DNA from: Hydrogenophilales bacterium
Lineage (GTDB): Bacteria; Pseudomonadota; Gammaproteobacteria; Burkholderiales; Thiobacillaceae
NCBI GenBank assembly: GCA_016703155.1
Contig: JADJCP010000001.1
Span: forward strand, 248,001-312,000
Direction of reading: 5' to 3'
DNA: 64,000 nucleotides
Position numbers and translations under genes: made by a program. The notes below the pieces were generated by a model that did no database searches, was not told the origin of the DNA, and worked only from the letters and a program-made list of their open reading frames with translations. Of this stretch, positions 33,028-45,100 are shown in pieces (position 1 is the first letter of the stretch; each line of letters opens with the position of its first letter).

Positions 33028-36000
33028 TTAATTTCTTGGATTGGTTTTTATCAAGGTGGGACTGTATTTAACTACCACATTATTTGCGGTTAACCAGACT
33101 TTCAACTCTTGAATGAGCTGATCGGCGGGCCGTATCTTCCAGGTTTCGCCCAGGCGTATGGCACAGCGCGCCTGCGCATTCGAGTACTGAATCGCCACGG
33201 GACAGCCCTTCTCGTTCCCGGCCAGGTAGGGTTGCAATAGCTTGAACAAGCGGCCCGCCTGGGCCTCGCCATTCAACGTCACGGTCAGTCTTTCAGCGAA
33301 CGCCGCGCGCGCCTCATCCAGGTCATAGAGCGCATCGGCGGTGATGCGCAGGCCACCGGCGTAATCATCGTAGCTGACCCTGCCCTGGACGATAAGCAGG
33401 TTGTCCTCTTTCAGGCGATCGCGCCGCGACTCGAACAACTCGTTGAACACCGCCACTTCCATGCGTGCCGACATGTCGTCGAGCGTCACGTAGGCCATCT
33501 TTCCCCGACGCGTCACCTGGGTGCGCATGGTCATGATGACACCGGCCAGAAGCACCGGCTGCTGCTGCGCCGCGAGGCTCGCCAAGGGTTTGTCGACAAT
33601 GCCCGCCAACTCTTCGCGGTAGGCGCTGAACGGATGGCCGCTGATATAGAACCCAAGCGCAGCCTTTTCGTTGACCAACTGCTCTTTCAAGGTCCAGGGC
33701 GGGGCATGGGCCATCGAAGGCGTGTTATGTGCCACATCCTCGGCGAACAGGCTATTCTGCGCGGCATTGGCCTGGACATTCTCGGCCCAGTCCATGGCCA
33801 GACCGACCGAGTTAAGCAGCGCCGCCCGATTATCATGCAATGCATCGAAGGCCCCGGCGCGCACCAGCGCTTCGATCACCCGGCGATTCACCAGACGCCG
33901 ATCAACCCGCTGACAGAAGTCGAAGATATCCTTGAACGGCCCGTCCTGGGTACGTGCCGCGACCATCGAGGCAATGGCCGACTCGCCGGTGCCCTTGATT
34001 GCCCCAAGCCCATAGCGCACCTGCCGACGATTCACCGGAACGAAACGGTATTCGCTCTGGTTGACGTCCGGGCCGAGCATCTCCAGGCCATTGGCGAGGG
34101 CATCGTCATAGAAGATATGCACGCTATCGGTGTCATCGAGATCCGAAGACAGCGTCGCCGCCATGAAAGCCGCCGTGTGGTGGGCTTTGAGCCAGGCGGT
34201 CTGATACGAGATCACGGCATAGGCCGCCGTGTGCGACTTGTTGAAACCGTACTCGGCGAACTTCTCCATCAGGTTGAAGAGGTGCATGGCGAGTTTTTCG
34301 TCATAGCCCTTCTTCAATGCCCCCTCACGCCTCAGGTCGCGATGCTTGGCCATCTCCTCGGCCTTCTTCTTGCCCATCGCCCGGCGCAACAAGTCAGCGC
34401 CCCCCAGCGTGTAGCCGCCGATGATCTGCGAGATCTGCATCACCTGTTCCTGGTAGACGATGACACCGTAGGTCGGCTCAAGACAGGCTTTCAGGTCCGG
34501 GTGAAAATAGTCGATCGACTGCTTGCCCTTCTTGCGGTGGATGAAATCCTCGACCATGCCCGAACCGAGCGGGCCGGGACGATACAGGGCCAGCACGGCA
34601 ATGACGTCCTCGATGCGGTCCGGCTCCAGCTTGGCGAGCAGCTTCTTCATGCCCTCGGATTCCAACTGGAAGATCGCTGTGGTATTCGCCTTCTTGAGGA
34701 TGTTGTAGGCCGCCGGGTCGTCGAAGGTCAGTGCATCCAGATCGACATCCCAGGCCGGGTCGAGCCGGCGGATATATTTCACCGCCAGATCGATGATGGT
34801 CAGGTTGCGCAGGCCGAGGAAGTCGAACTTCACCAAGCCGATCTTTTCGACGTCGTCCTTGTCGAGTTGCGAGACCACCGAGTCGGAACCCTCGGCACAA
34901 TACAGCGGGCAGAAATCGGTCAGCTTGCCTGGAGCGATCAGTACACCGCCGGCATGCATGCCGACGTTGCGGGTCAGGCCCTCAAGCTTGCGCGCCAGAT
35001 CGAACAGGTCCTTGACCTCCTCCTCCTTCTCGTAACGTTCGCGCAGTTCCGGCACCTCGGCCAGGGCTTGGTCCAGGCTGACGTTCTTGCCCGGCGCGGA
35101 GGGAATCATTTTCGACAGGGTGTCGCAGAAGTTGTACGGCAGATCAAGCACCCGGCCGACGTCGCGCACCACCGCGCGTGCCGCCATGGTGCCGAAGGTA
35201 ACGATCTGCGAGACCGCATCCGCGCCGTATTTTTCGCGCACGTACTCAATCACCTTCCAGCGATTGTCCTGGCAGAAGTCGATATCGAAGTCGGGCATCG
35301 ATACCCGTTCCGGATTCAGAAAACGCTCGAACAGCAAGGCGTAGCGTAGCGGATCGAGGTCGGTGATGCCGATGGCGTAGGCGACCAGCGAACCCGCGCC
35401 CGAGCCGCGCCCCGGCCCGACCGGGACACCGTTATGCTTGGCCCAGTTGATGAAGTCGGCAACGATCAGAAAATAACCGGGAAACCCCATCTGAATGATC
35501 GTTTTCAGTTCGATATCCAGCCGTTCCCGGTACTCCGACTCGTGCGCCGCGCGTGCCACCGCATCCGGATAAAGTTGCGCCAAGCGCTCGCTGAGGCCAT
35601 CCCCAGCACGCTGACGCAGGTAGTCGTCCAGCGACATGCCCGCCGGCGTGGGGAAATCAGGCAGGAAGCTCTTACCCAGCTCAAGATTCAGATTACAGCG
35701 CCGGGCAATCTCGAGGCTGTTCTCGATGGCCTCGGGCAGATCGGCGAAGGCCTGGCACATCTCCTCCTGGGTCTTGAAATAGTCTTCTTCGGTGAACTGC
35801 GCGGGTCGGCGCCGATCCGCCAGAACATAACCTTGAGCGATACAGACCTTGGCTTCGTGTGCCTTGAAATCCTCGCGCCCGGGAAACTGGACAGTGTGCG
35901 TCGCCACTACCGGCAGATGCGTTGCTCCAGCCAATTGGACCGTCTGCGCCAGATGCAATTCGACATCCGGCCGGCTGTTGCGCTGTATTTCCAGGTAGTA

Positions 36001-36495
36001 GCGCCCCGGAAACAAGGCCGCCCACTCACGGGCAAGCGCCAGAGCGCTATCCCAGGCGTCATTGAGCAAAGCTTGGCCGACATCGCCCGATTGCGCCCCG
36101 GAGAGCGCGATCAGACCATCGGTACCCAACTCCTTGAGCCACTCCCGGCGAATCACGACCTTGCCGCGTTGGCCGTGCCCGCGGTACGCGCGGGTCAACA
36201 ATTCGCACAAGCGTAGATAACCGGCCCGGTTCTGCACCAGCAGCAGAATGCGCGCGGCCTTGTCCGGTGCCGCCGCCGAAGCCACCCAGACATCGCCACC
36301 CAGAATCGGTTTGATGCCCTTCTTCCTCGCGGCGCTGTAGAACTTGACCATACCGAACATATTCGACAGATCGGTCAATGCCAGCGCCGGCATGCCATCC
36401 CGGGCAGCCATCCCGACCGCGCCATCCACCGTCAATATGCTATCGACGACGGAATACTCGCTATGCACGCGGAGATGGACGAAACGGGGGGGCAT
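33028..36495 (-). CDS. dnaE: DNA polymerase III subunit alpha
   Basis: 1155 residues, normal for DnaE1. PHP domain (1-280, FVHLRVHSEYSVVDSIL), catalytic palm with PDFDIDFCQDNR at about 399-410 and the GPGRGSGAGSLVAYAIGI loop before it, fingers and HhH regions, then an OB fold near residue 980 (VLLAGVIMTMRTQVTRRGKMAYVTL given as a region). It is the replicative polymerase. The ATG at 36493-36495 begins MPPRFVHL. It stands alone, with a terminator of the neighbouring gene upstream and the small RNA downstream. Confidence 0.97.
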   Translation of the reverse strand: MPPRFVHLRVHSEYSVVDSILTVDGAVGMAARDGMPALALTDLSNMFGMVKFYSAARKKGIKPILGGDVWVASAAAPDKAARILLLVQNRAGYLRLCELLTRAYRGHGQRGKVVIRREWLKELGTDGLIALSGAQSGDVGQALLNDAWDSALALAREWAALFPGRYYLEIQRNSRPDVELHLAQTVQLAGATHLPVVATHTVQFPGREDFKAHEAKVCIAQGYVLADRRRPAQFTEEDYFKTQEEMCQAFADLPEAIENSLEIARRCNLNLELGKSFLPDFPTPAGMSLDDYLRQRAGDGLSERLAQLYPDAVARAAHESEYRERLDIELKTIIQMGFPGYFLIVADFINWAKHNGVPVGPGRGSGAGSLVAYAIGITDLDPLRYALLFERFLNPERVSMPDFDIDFCQDNRWKVIEYVREKYGADAVSQIVTFGTMAARAVVRDVGRVLDLPYNFCDTLSKMIPSAPGKNVSLDQALAEVPELRERYEKEEEVKDLFDLARKLEGLTRNVGMHAGGVLIAPGKLTDFCPLYCAEGSDSVVSQLDKDDVEKIGLVKFDFLGLRNLTIIDLAVKYIRRLDPAWDVDLDALTFDDPAAYNILKKANTTAIFQLESEGMKKLLAKLEPDRIEDVIAVLALYRPGPLGSGMVEDFIHRKKGKQSIDYFHPDLKACLEPTYGVIVYQEQVMQISQIIGGYTLGGADLLRRAMGKKKAEEMAKHRDLRREGALKKGYDEKLAMHLFNLMEKFAEYGFNKSHTAAYAVISYQTAWLKAHHTAAFMAATLSSDLDDTDSVHIFYDDALANGLEMLGPDVNQSEYRFVPVNRRQVRYGLGAIKGTGESAIASMVAARTQDGPFKDIFDFCQRVDRRLVNRRVIEALVRAGAFDALHDNRAALLNSVGLAMDWAENVQANAAQNSLFAEDVAHNTPSMAHAPPWTLKEQLVNEKAALGFYISGHPFSAYREELAGIVDKPLASLAAQQQPVLLAGVIMTMRTQVTRRGKMAYVTLDDMSARMEVAVFNELFESRRDRLKEDNLLIVQGRVSYDDYAGGLRITADALYDLDEARAAFAERLTVTLNGEAQAGRLFKLLQPYLAGNEKGCPVAIQYSNAQARCAIRLGETWKIRPADQLIQELKVWLTANNVVVKYSPTLIKTNPRN

Positions 36496-36558
36496 CGGTC
36501 AAGAATACGTCAGGGAAGGCTGAATTATACCGGGCACGGGCACGGGCCGCCTTCGCCA

Positions 36559-36588
36559 TAAAAAAGCCCTCCCTTGGAGGGAGGGCTT
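36559..36588 (-). terminator. Rho-independent terminator after the TolC-OmpA gene
   Basis: Minus strand AAGCCCTCCCT-CCAA-GGGAGGGCTT followed by TTTT, 18 bases after the stop codon. Confidence 0.92.
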
Positions 36589-36605
36589 CACTGGGAGGCG
36601 GGGGG

Positions 36606-38441
36606 TTATTTCTTGAGTAAATTCAGGTCGACGCGACGGTTCTTGGCACGGCCCTCGGCGCTGGCGTTATCCGCAACCGGCTTCAACTCGCCATAGCCTT
36701 TGGGCTTCAGTCGGTCTTTTTCCACACCCTTCTCTTTCAGGAAGTTGGTCACCGACCAAGCGCGCCGCTCGGAGAGTCGCTGGTTGTATTGCTCCGAATT
36801 GACGCTGTCGGCGTGACCGGCGACTTCAACCATGACCTTGGCGTTCATCTTCAGGTTACGAACATTCTCGTCAAGTATCGTCAAAGCATCCGGCCGGAGT
36901 TTGGATGAGTCGAAATCGAAGTTCACACTGCGCAAACCTTGCGACCCGGCGGTCATGGCTACACCAGCGCCAGCACCATCCAGCGCACCGCCCATGGCAC
37001 CGACCGGAGGTGTTGTCGCGACGACCGGGGCCTGCGCACTGGCCATGGCCTCAGCGAAGATCTTGTCTTTATCCACCGTCACCTGAACCACCTTATCCGG
37101 CGGGCAAACGGCGTAAGGATCGAACTCCGCGGTTTCCTTGGCTTCGTTCACCTCAGGTGTATCGAGGCGTTGCAGACCGATGCTGGTGAGCATGTTGCCC
37201 ATGGCTGCCTGGGTACGGCCAAATGCCAACGCACGGTCATACTCGGCGATGGTGTAGGCACGTTCAGCCTGGAAGTATTCGTTTTCGGTGTCCAGCAAAT
37301 CGAGCAAGGTACGCTGACCGATCTCGAATTGTTTCTGGTAGGCCTCGCGAGCCTTGGCGACCGACAAACGATGCTGGTCGAGATAGGTCAGTTGCTCGGC
37401 CAAGCGAGGAATGTCGTTATAGGCTATGGACAGGGTCTGACGTACATCCCGGCAAGACTTGTCACGCAGATCCTTCGCGACATTGACACGCTCCCAGAAT
37501 TGCCGTTGAGCCGCCTTATCGATACCCCCGTTGTACAAGTTGTAATTCAGCAAGAGTTCAATATTGGCGGTGTCGTGATCACCGTCGATGCCGTCCAGAT
37601 CCTGACCCATGTCCTTGCGGGCACGAAGATCGACGCGTGGCATGAATTTTGATTTACGCGCGTCTGATTCCGCCTGAGTGGCAATGATATTTTCCTGGGC
37701 GGAATTCAGCGCCGGATGATGCTGGTAAGCACTCAGCAAAGCATCCTTGGCAGACGCCGGCACGGCTAGCTTGGTCAGATCCGGGGCAGCCATATCGGCG
37801 GGAGGAACGCTGCCGACAATGCGCTGATAGCGGCTACTGACGTCGTGCAGATTGCTGGCCTCGGTCAGCAGGTTCGACTCAGCCAAGGCCAAGCGGCCAT
37901 TCGCCGTTTCCAGGTCGACCTTGCGGCCCACTCCCGACTTGACGCGTTCCTGTATCTGGTCGAAAACTTGGCGGTGCTTGACGTAATTATCCTGGGCCAA
38001 CTTGTGCAATGCACGATAGCGCAGCACATCGATGTAGGCGCGCGCGGCTTCGAGTGCGGTGTTCTCTGAGGCATCCAACATCTCGAAATAGCGGACACGC
38101 TGCGCATAGCTGAGACGCTTGATCTCGCTGCGCGTGGCAAACCCGTCAAAAAGCATTTGGTTCAGGTACAGCGATACACCGCTGCGGGTGTAGGTACCAT
38201 AATCGACCAGAGGGGTTTCCTTGGTTTCACGGGCAACGCCAGCGGACAGGTCGATCTTCGGCAAACGTGCCCCGGTCGCGGTGCCGATCTCTTCGGTTGC
38301 GGCCTTGTAGGTATGCCAACGCGCCAAGACTTCAGGATTGCGCAACACCGCTTCTTGCGCCGCATCCTTCAATGTAATCGCCTGCGCCCCTTGAAGAGAA
38401 AACATCGTAATAACCAATCCTGCCAGCAGTAATCTTTTCAT
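36606..38441 (-). CDS. TolC-family outer membrane channel fused to an OmpA domain
   Basis: 611 residues. Signal peptide (1-21, SLQGAQA), then a TolC/OEP domain (about 22-440) with the two repeated helical hairpins (NALEAARAYIDVLRY-like and RTLLDLLDTENEYFQAERAY). A spacer of about 60 residues leads to a C-terminal OmpA/MotB domain (about 500-605): SVNFDFDSSKLRPDALTIL, VAGHADSVNSEQYNQRLSERRA and RAKNRRVDL, which bind peptidoglycan. It is the outer membrane exit duct of the type I system at 54-58 kb, AggA/LapE type. In related loci the OmpA part is often a separate gene. Confidence 0.9.
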   Translation of the reverse strand: MKRLLLAGLVITMFSLQGAQAITLKDAAQEAVLRNPEVLARWHTYKAATEEIGTATGARLPKIDLSAGVARETKETPLVDYGTYTRSGVSLYLNQMLFDGFATRSEIKRLSYAQRVRYFEMLDASENTALEAARAYIDVLRYRALHKLAQDNYVKHRQVFDQIQERVKSGVGRKVDLETANGRLALAESNLLTEASNLHDVSSRYQRIVGSVPPADMAAPDLTKLAVPASAKDALLSAYQHHPALNSAQENIIATQAESDARKSKFMPRVDLRARKDMGQDLDGIDGDHDTANIELLLNYNLYNGGIDKAAQRQFWERVNVAKDLRDKSCRDVRQTLSIAYNDIPRLAEQLTYLDQHRLSVAKAREAYQKQFEIGQRTLLDLLDTENEYFQAERAYTIAEYDRALAFGRTQAAMGNMLTSIGLQRLDTPEVNEAKETAEFDPYAVCPPDKVVQVTVDKDKIFAEAMASAQAPVVATTPPVGAMGGALDGAGAGVAMTAGSQGLRSVNFDFDSSKLRPDALTILDENVRNLKMNAKVMVEVAGHADSVNSEQYNQRLSERRAWSVTNFLKEKGVEKDRLKPKGYGELKPVADNASAEGRAKNRRVDLNLLKK

Positions 38442-38603
38442 TTATCCACCCGCATCAGTTGCTATTTTTGAATTCTAATTATTAGAGATTATTGATCAAG
38501 TATCTAGTATTTTTTTCACTTGACGAATTCTGCCCAAATAATTGGGCGTTGGGATCTCCAGGTACTCCAGTTCCTCCTGCTGGCGAAGTACGTTGCAATA
38601 TAC

Positions 38604-38625
38604 AAAAAAAGAGCCTTGAAGGCTC
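38604..38625 (-). terminator. Rho-independent terminator after the 107-residue protein gene
   Basis: Minus strand palindrome GAGCCTTCAAGGCTC followed by seven T. Confidence 0.85.
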
Positions 38626-38677
38626 GGCAATGCTTTGCGCGCCCCAAGGCTCTCTCAGTAATCAGCTTTTTCACGGA

Positions 38678-39001
38678 TTACAGTGTCTCTCCCCCCAACA
38701 AGCCCAAACTCTCCGGGTCAGTGCGTAATCCCCGACGCTCAAGCAACTTTTGCTGCGCCGGTTCTGGCAGATCGGTAAAACGAATCACGCCCTGGTTCAG
38801 GAGTAGCTCCACCAGATCCTCCAGCACGCGGATCAATTTCATATCCGAATCCAGAAGCACGCTGGTATGCCCGCCCATGATGTCGCGGCTGAAACGCAGG
38901 AGTTCAGGCTGATCGGACGCCAGAAATTCCTGCATCGCTTCACTCGCCATCAAGCTAACCGCCGCTATCCGACCATCCGGGCCTCGTTGTACATAAGGCA
39001 T
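38678..39001 (-). CDS. Conserved hypothetical protein (often misnamed tryptophan synthase beta-like)
   Basis: 107 residues, starting MPYVQRGPDGRIAAVSL and containing MKLIRVLEDLVELLLNQGVIRFTDLPEPAQQKLLERR. I recognise this as a widespread gammaproteobacterial and betaproteobacterial family sometimes labelled tryptophan synthase subunit beta-like, without enzyme evidence. No pyridoxal-phosphate site is present. It lies between the adhesin and its outer membrane channel, but is bounded by its own terminator. Confidence 0.7.
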   Translation of the reverse strand: MPYVQRGPDGRIAAVSLMASEAMQEFLASDQPELLRFSRDIMGGHTSVLLDSDMKLIRVLEDLVELLLNQGVIRFTDLPEPAQQKLLERRGLRTDPESLGLLGGETL

Positions 39002-39077
39002 CGCGCACTCCCTGATTTACGCGCCGACCACCCGTCAAGGCCATCAGCGCGCCTACATGCCTAAAAATAAATCACCA

Positions 39078-39112
39078 ACCGACACCGGCAGTAACCACCT
39101 GCCAGTATCGGT
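39078..39112 (-). terminator. Possible terminator of the adhesin gene
   Basis: Minus strand ACCGA-TA-CTGGCAG pairs with CTGCCGG-TG-TCGGT around a seven-base loop; a T-rich tract (ATTTATTTTT) begins about eight bases later, so efficiency may be moderate. Confidence 0.5.
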
Positions 39113-39121
39113 GCACGGGGA

Positions 39122-42100
39122 TTAAGGATCAGTCTTCAAATTGTTGGCCGCCAGCAGCGCCGCGATGATCGCCGCGTCGTCACCTGACAAGTTCACTCCG
39201 GTCAGTGAGATGTCCAGTTCTTTCTGAGCATCGGCATCGGAACTGGTAGAGATCACGCTTGGGGTCGTACCATCCGTAATATTCAAGTACGGATCGAGCG
39301 AAGCCCCGCTGGCATGCTCACCCACCAGCAGATCAGCCAGATCCAGCACATCGTTACCTGCGCCTTGGGTGAAGTCGGTGACGATATCGATGCCAGGCGC
39401 GGCCTCCGTACCCTGGTCGCCCAGGTTCCAGTCGAAGGTGTCGGCACCCGCGTTACCCGTCAGGGTGTCGTCACCCGTGCCGCCGGTGATGGTGTCGTTG
39501 CCGCCGCCGCCGCTGATGGTGTCGTTGCCGGCCCCACCATTCAGCACATTGGCATTGCCATCACCCGTGATGGTGTCGTTGAACGCCGAACCGAGGACGT
39601 TCTCCACGGTTGCCAGGGTATCCGTGCCCAGTCCACCACCCGAGGTATCGGTACCTGCAGCCCCTTGGCCGGTCAAATTCACGACCAGACCATTGGCCGT
39701 GGCATCGGTATAGGCCACCGTATCCGTACCGGCATCGCCAGTCAGCACGTCATTACCGATACCGCCGACCAGGGTGTCGTTGCCGTCGCCACCACTCAGG
39801 GTGTCGTCGCCGGCACCGCCGACCAGGGTGTCACTACCCAAGCCACCGGTGATCGTGTCATTGCCGCCACCGCCACTCAGGACGTTGGCCACACCATCGC
39901 CGGTAATCGTATCGACGGCACCGGAGCCGATGACATTCTCGACGCTGTTGAGCGTGTCGGTGCCATCGCCGGTGGCGCTATTGGTCGACAGATTCACGGT
40001 CACAGCACCAGCCGCAGCATACGAAATCGTATCTGTACCGGTGCCACCGTTGAGCGCATCGTTGCCGGCCCCACCCACCAGGGTGTCGTTGCCGACGCCA
40101 CCATTGAGGGTATCTGCACCTCCACCGCCGTTGAGGGTGTCGTTACCGAACCCACCCGTGAGCACATTGGCCGAACCGTCGCCGGTCAGGACATCGTTGA
40201 AAGCAGAGCCTGTGACATTCTCGACATTGCTGAGCGTATCGGTGCCCTCCGCACCGGTGGTATCGGTTCCTGCGGCACCCTGAGTGCTCAGGTCCACGGT
40301 CACCGCCCCCGTTGCGTTGGCATAGGACACGGTATCGCTACCACCCGCACCATCGATGGTGTCGTTGCCCAGGCCGCCTTCGATCACATTGGCGGCGCCA
40401 TCGCCAGTCAGGGTATCGTTGTTGTCGGAACCTTGGATGTTCTCGAAACCACTCAAGGTATCGTTACCCGCGGCCCCAACGCCACTGGTTGTCGTGTTGG
40501 ACGTCAAGCTGACGTTCACCGCTCCCCCAGCGCCTGCATAGGACACCGTATCGACGCCACCGCCACCGGCCAAGGTATCGTTGCCCAGACCACCTTCGAT
40601 CACGTTGTTGCCGGCATCGCCGGTGAGGGTGTCGGCAGAGTTGGAGCCAACGAGGTTTTCGACGTTGGTAATGGTATCGGTGCCTGCCCCAACGGTATTC
40701 TGAGCTGTCGTGGTACCGAGGTTAACAGTAACCCCGGCGGCTGCGTTGGTGTAGGACACGGTATCCGTGCCGGCGCCACCGTTGATGATGTCGTTACCGC
40801 CGCCACCGATCAGCACATCGTTGCCGGCGCCGCCGAGCAAGGTCTCGTTGCCGCTGCCGCCGACGAGCACATCCGACGCGCTGCCGCCAGCCAGCGTGCC
40901 ATCGGAGGCGAGCGTGACGCTGAATGCCGTGGTGACTTCATCATACAAGCCGTTGACGGCGGGATCGCCGTCGCGGACGACCGCCAGGAAGTTCAAGGTG
41001 ACGTCCACAGCCTGGGTGGTGGTGTAGGTCACCGTGATCACGCTGCCGCCCTGAATGCTGAAGTCGTCGCCGGTAGCCGCGCTCAGGCGCAACTGGTCGA
41101 ATTCGGTCTCGCCCACACCAAACGCTTCCGTCGTCGTGGCGGAAGGCGCCGGGGCACCGAAGCCGGAAGTCGCTGAGGCATCGTTGGCGGCGACGGTCGA
41201 GATGGTCAGTTTCTCGTCCAGCGTCACACTGTTCTCTGTAGTGGTAGCCAAGGCTGAGTCGCCCGCCCCGGTCATGGTACCTTGAGCGATCTGGCTGCCC
41301 GCCTCGAAGGCGCGCCAGTTGACGATTTCATCTGAATTCAGGGCATTGGTCTGAACCGTTGCAGTCTTGATCGAGGCACCACCCCCATCGGTATTATTGA
41401 AGGACATGACCAGCATCTCGGTACCGCTGATGGCGACCGGGTCGGCTGTGTTACCGACACCCAGGCGGGGGTTGTTGACCGCCGCACTGGCATCGCTGCC
41501 ATCGTATTCGACGGTCAGATTCGCCTCGGTCCCGCTCTGGATGCCATCACCGGGATTACCCACACCACTACCATCATCGTTGAAGGCGCTGAGCGACAAG
41601 GTCAATTCGCCGTCCGCGGAGACCAGCGGCTGGGTCAAGACGATATTCGTGCCACTGGTGCTGGAAGGCACCGTGAACGTGGTCGTTGCGGTCACATTCT
41701 GGGTCACCAGATCGATCGTGCCGATCATGTTGACCGAATAGGTGCCGCCCGCCGCGTTCCCCGACACGGTGAAGACCGGAACAAAGTCGAGACCAGACTG
41801 ATAGCCGGCCGTAAGGACGCCGCCCACCGTCTGATAGACCAGTGCATTGCCACCGGAGGTCAGTTGCACGGATTGTCCACCGCTCGTGGTGCCCATCACC
41901 TGCGTCAGCCCATTGGCCGCGCTGACGGTAACGCTGGCCCCGACCAGATCGCTGCCTGCATCCACGCCCAGATCGGCTGTAGCACTCAAACCGGCCTCAT
42001 TCGTCATGACAACGCTTTGCGCCGCGTCGACAATTTGCGGAGCGGTATCGAAGCGGACGGACAAGTTCGCGGATGCCGTGTCGCCATCATTATCCGTCAC

Positions 42101-45100
42101 CGTGAACGACATATTGTCCGTGGGATCGACCCCGGGAGTGACCGGGGTGGGCGCTACAGCAGGTGGTTCATAGGTATATTCGCCGGTAGCCACATTGATT
42201 TCCAGCGTGCCGCCCTGGATGGTGGTCACAGCCAATATCTTGGTGGCTGGGTCGAATTGACCTCCGCCCGTCACCGTAGTGTTGCCATCGTAGGTGTACG
42301 TGGTGCCGTCGATTTGAACCGACTGCACATACCCACCATCGGCGCCCAAGCCACCATTGGCCGACCCCTGGAAGATACTGCCGGCAAAGCCGGAAGGAAC
42401 CGTCGACAGCAAGGCATCGGTGAGGTTGGCGAAATCGTCGATGACCACGCCATTGGTATCCGTGTCGGTCTGACCGTTGTAGGCGACAGGATTCAGATCG
42501 GTAGCACTCAGACCAGGCCCCATGCCCAGCGCAAACGATTGAATGTTGTTGGCCGACAGGAAGTTCTGCCACTCGGTCACTTCCGTACCGGTAATGCCAG
42601 AGTCGTTGGACGGCGTGTTCGGAACGCCATCGGACAGGAAGTATGAGACGTTCTGGCCGCCGTAAAGGGCGCCCGGATCGGTAAATACCGAGTTGATCGC
42701 CTCATGCAGCCCGGCATCGTAGTTGGTCATGCTCTCGTCTGTGAGGGTGTTGATGATATCGAGTGCTTCCTGCGCGGACACCCAACCCGAAGTCAAGGTC
42801 GCGCCATCGGTACTGAAGGTGACCAACTGAACCTTGACCGCGCCGATGTCCTCGTAGCGACCGACCAGCTCGTTGATGGCCTGTTGGGCCAGTTCAAGCC
42901 GAGTCAACGTATCCGTACCGGAAGACAGACCCGTCTGGTCGTTCATACTGCCGGACACGTCGAGGATCACCAATAGGTTGGTGTTCTGGGCCACCGCGTT
43001 GTAATCCGTATTGTTGTCAACAGCCACCGGCACGTCGTCGACAATGAGTACCGACAATGTGTCGCTTGCGCTGCTGCCACCGGCCCCGGCCACACTAACC
43101 GTAACGTTATCCGTATAGTCCGTCGGTGACACGGAATCACCCGCGCCCGGAACCTTGCTATCGTTGTCGATGGTCGCATTCAACGTATAGGTGTAGCTCA
43201 CCGCGCCGCCTTGAGCATTCCCAACATAGTTCGTCAGCACCAAGGTACCTTCGCCGGTATTGATGGTCTGGTTGGTCGAGTTCAATGCCTGCAATGCCGC
43301 GAAGTTGAGCACTGTCCCGCCCACGTTCACGCTGGCGATGCCATCGCTCGCGGACACCGTGAATGTACCGCTGGCAATCTCGGTGGTGTCAGGAACGGAG
43401 AGCAAGCCATGCTCGTACACCGTGTGGTCCGGACCTGAGGCTACCGCCGTCACCACGGTTGTGGTTTCGTCGTTGTCGATGATCGTCGCGATGCCGCTGT
43501 CGCTGTAGGGCGCGCCATTGCTGGTCAGCGTGCCGCTCAGCGTGAAGGTCTCGTTCGGCTCGTCCGTCGTGTCGTTGAAGGTGTCGGTCTTCACCAGCAC
43601 CTGGCTGTCGCCGGGTTGACCGCGAACGCCGTGCCTTCCGTGGCGTTGTTCCAGGTGGTGCCGTTGTCCAGGCTGTACTGGAAGGTGGTCACCTTGTAGT
43701 CGGTGCCTTCCGTCGCCGGATTCACCCCGGATTGCGCCATGGTCAGCGTCAGCGTGCCGCCCACCGCTACCCCGGTCAGGTTGACGCCAAAGATCGCGTC
43801 GTCACCTTCCAGGCCGTGATGTCGCCAATCCCGTTGTTGGCCGGGTCGCCCACCGTGATGGTCGGCGTGTCGTTGTCGATGATCGTCGCGATGCCGCTGT
43901 CGCTGTAGGGCGCGCCATTGCTGGTCAGCGTGCCGCTCAGCGTGAAGGTCTCGTTCGGCTCGTCCGTCGTGTCGTTGAAGGTGTCGGTCTTCACCAGCAC
44001 TGGCTGTCGCCTGGGTTGACCGCGAACGCCGTGCCTTCCGTGGCGTTGTTCCAGGGTGGTGCCGTTGTCCAGGCTGTACTGGAAGGTGGTCACCTTGTAG
44101 TCGGTGCCTTCCGTCGCCGGATTCACCCCGGATTGCGCCATGGTCAGCGTCAGCGTGCCGCCCACCGCTACCCCGGTCAGGTTGACGCCAAAGATCGCGT
44201 CGTCACCTTCCGGTACCGTGATGTCGCCAATCCCGTTGTTGGCCGGGTCGCCCACCGTGATGGTCGGCGTGTCGTTGTCGATGATCGTCGCGATGCCGCT
44301 GTCGCTGTAGGGCGCGCCATTGCTGGTCAGCGTGCCGCTCAGCGTGAAGGTCTCGTTCGGCTCGTCCGTCGTGTCGTTGACGGTGTCGGTCTTCACCAGC
44401 ACCTGGCTGTCGCCCGGGTTGACCGCGAACGCCGTGCCTTCCGTGGCGTTGTTCCGGTGGTGCCGTTGTCCAGGCTGTACTGGAAGGTGGTCACCTTGTA
44501 GTCGGTGCCTTCCGTCGCCGGATTCACCCCGGATTGCGCCATGGTCAGCGTCAGCGTGCCGCCCACCGCTACCCCGGTCAGGTTGACGCCAAAGATCGCG
44601 TCGTCACCTTCCGGTACCGTGATGTCGCCAATCCCGTTGTTGGCCGGGTCGCCCACCGTGATGGTCGGCGTGTCGTTGTCGATGATCGTCGCGATGCCGC
44701 TGTCGCTGTAAGGCGCGCCATTGCTGGTCAGCGTGCCGCTCAGCGTGAAGGTCTCGTTCGGCTCGTCCGTCGTGTCGTTGAAGGTGTCGGTCTTCACCAG
44801 CACCTGGCTGTCGCCCGGTTGACCGCGAACGCCGTGCCTTCCGTGGCGTTGTTCCGGTGGTGCCGTTGTCCAGGCTGTACTGGAAGGTGGTCACCTTGTA
44901 GTCGGTGCCTTCCGTCGCCGGATTCACCCCGGATTGCGCCATGGTCAGCGTCAGCGTGCCGCCCACCGCTACCCCGGTCAGGTTGACGCCAAAGATCGCG
45001 TCGTCACCTTCCGGTACCGTGATGTCGCCAATCCCGTTGTTGGCCGGGTCGCCCACCGTGATGGTCGGCGTGTCGTTGTCGATGATCGTCGCGATGCCGC

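Noticed and set aside
33634..35349. 571-codon plus-strand ORF
   Set aside because: Shadow of dnaE.
39314..41176. 620-codon plus-strand ORF
   Set aside because: Antisense to the RTX region; repetitive only because the RTX repeats are.
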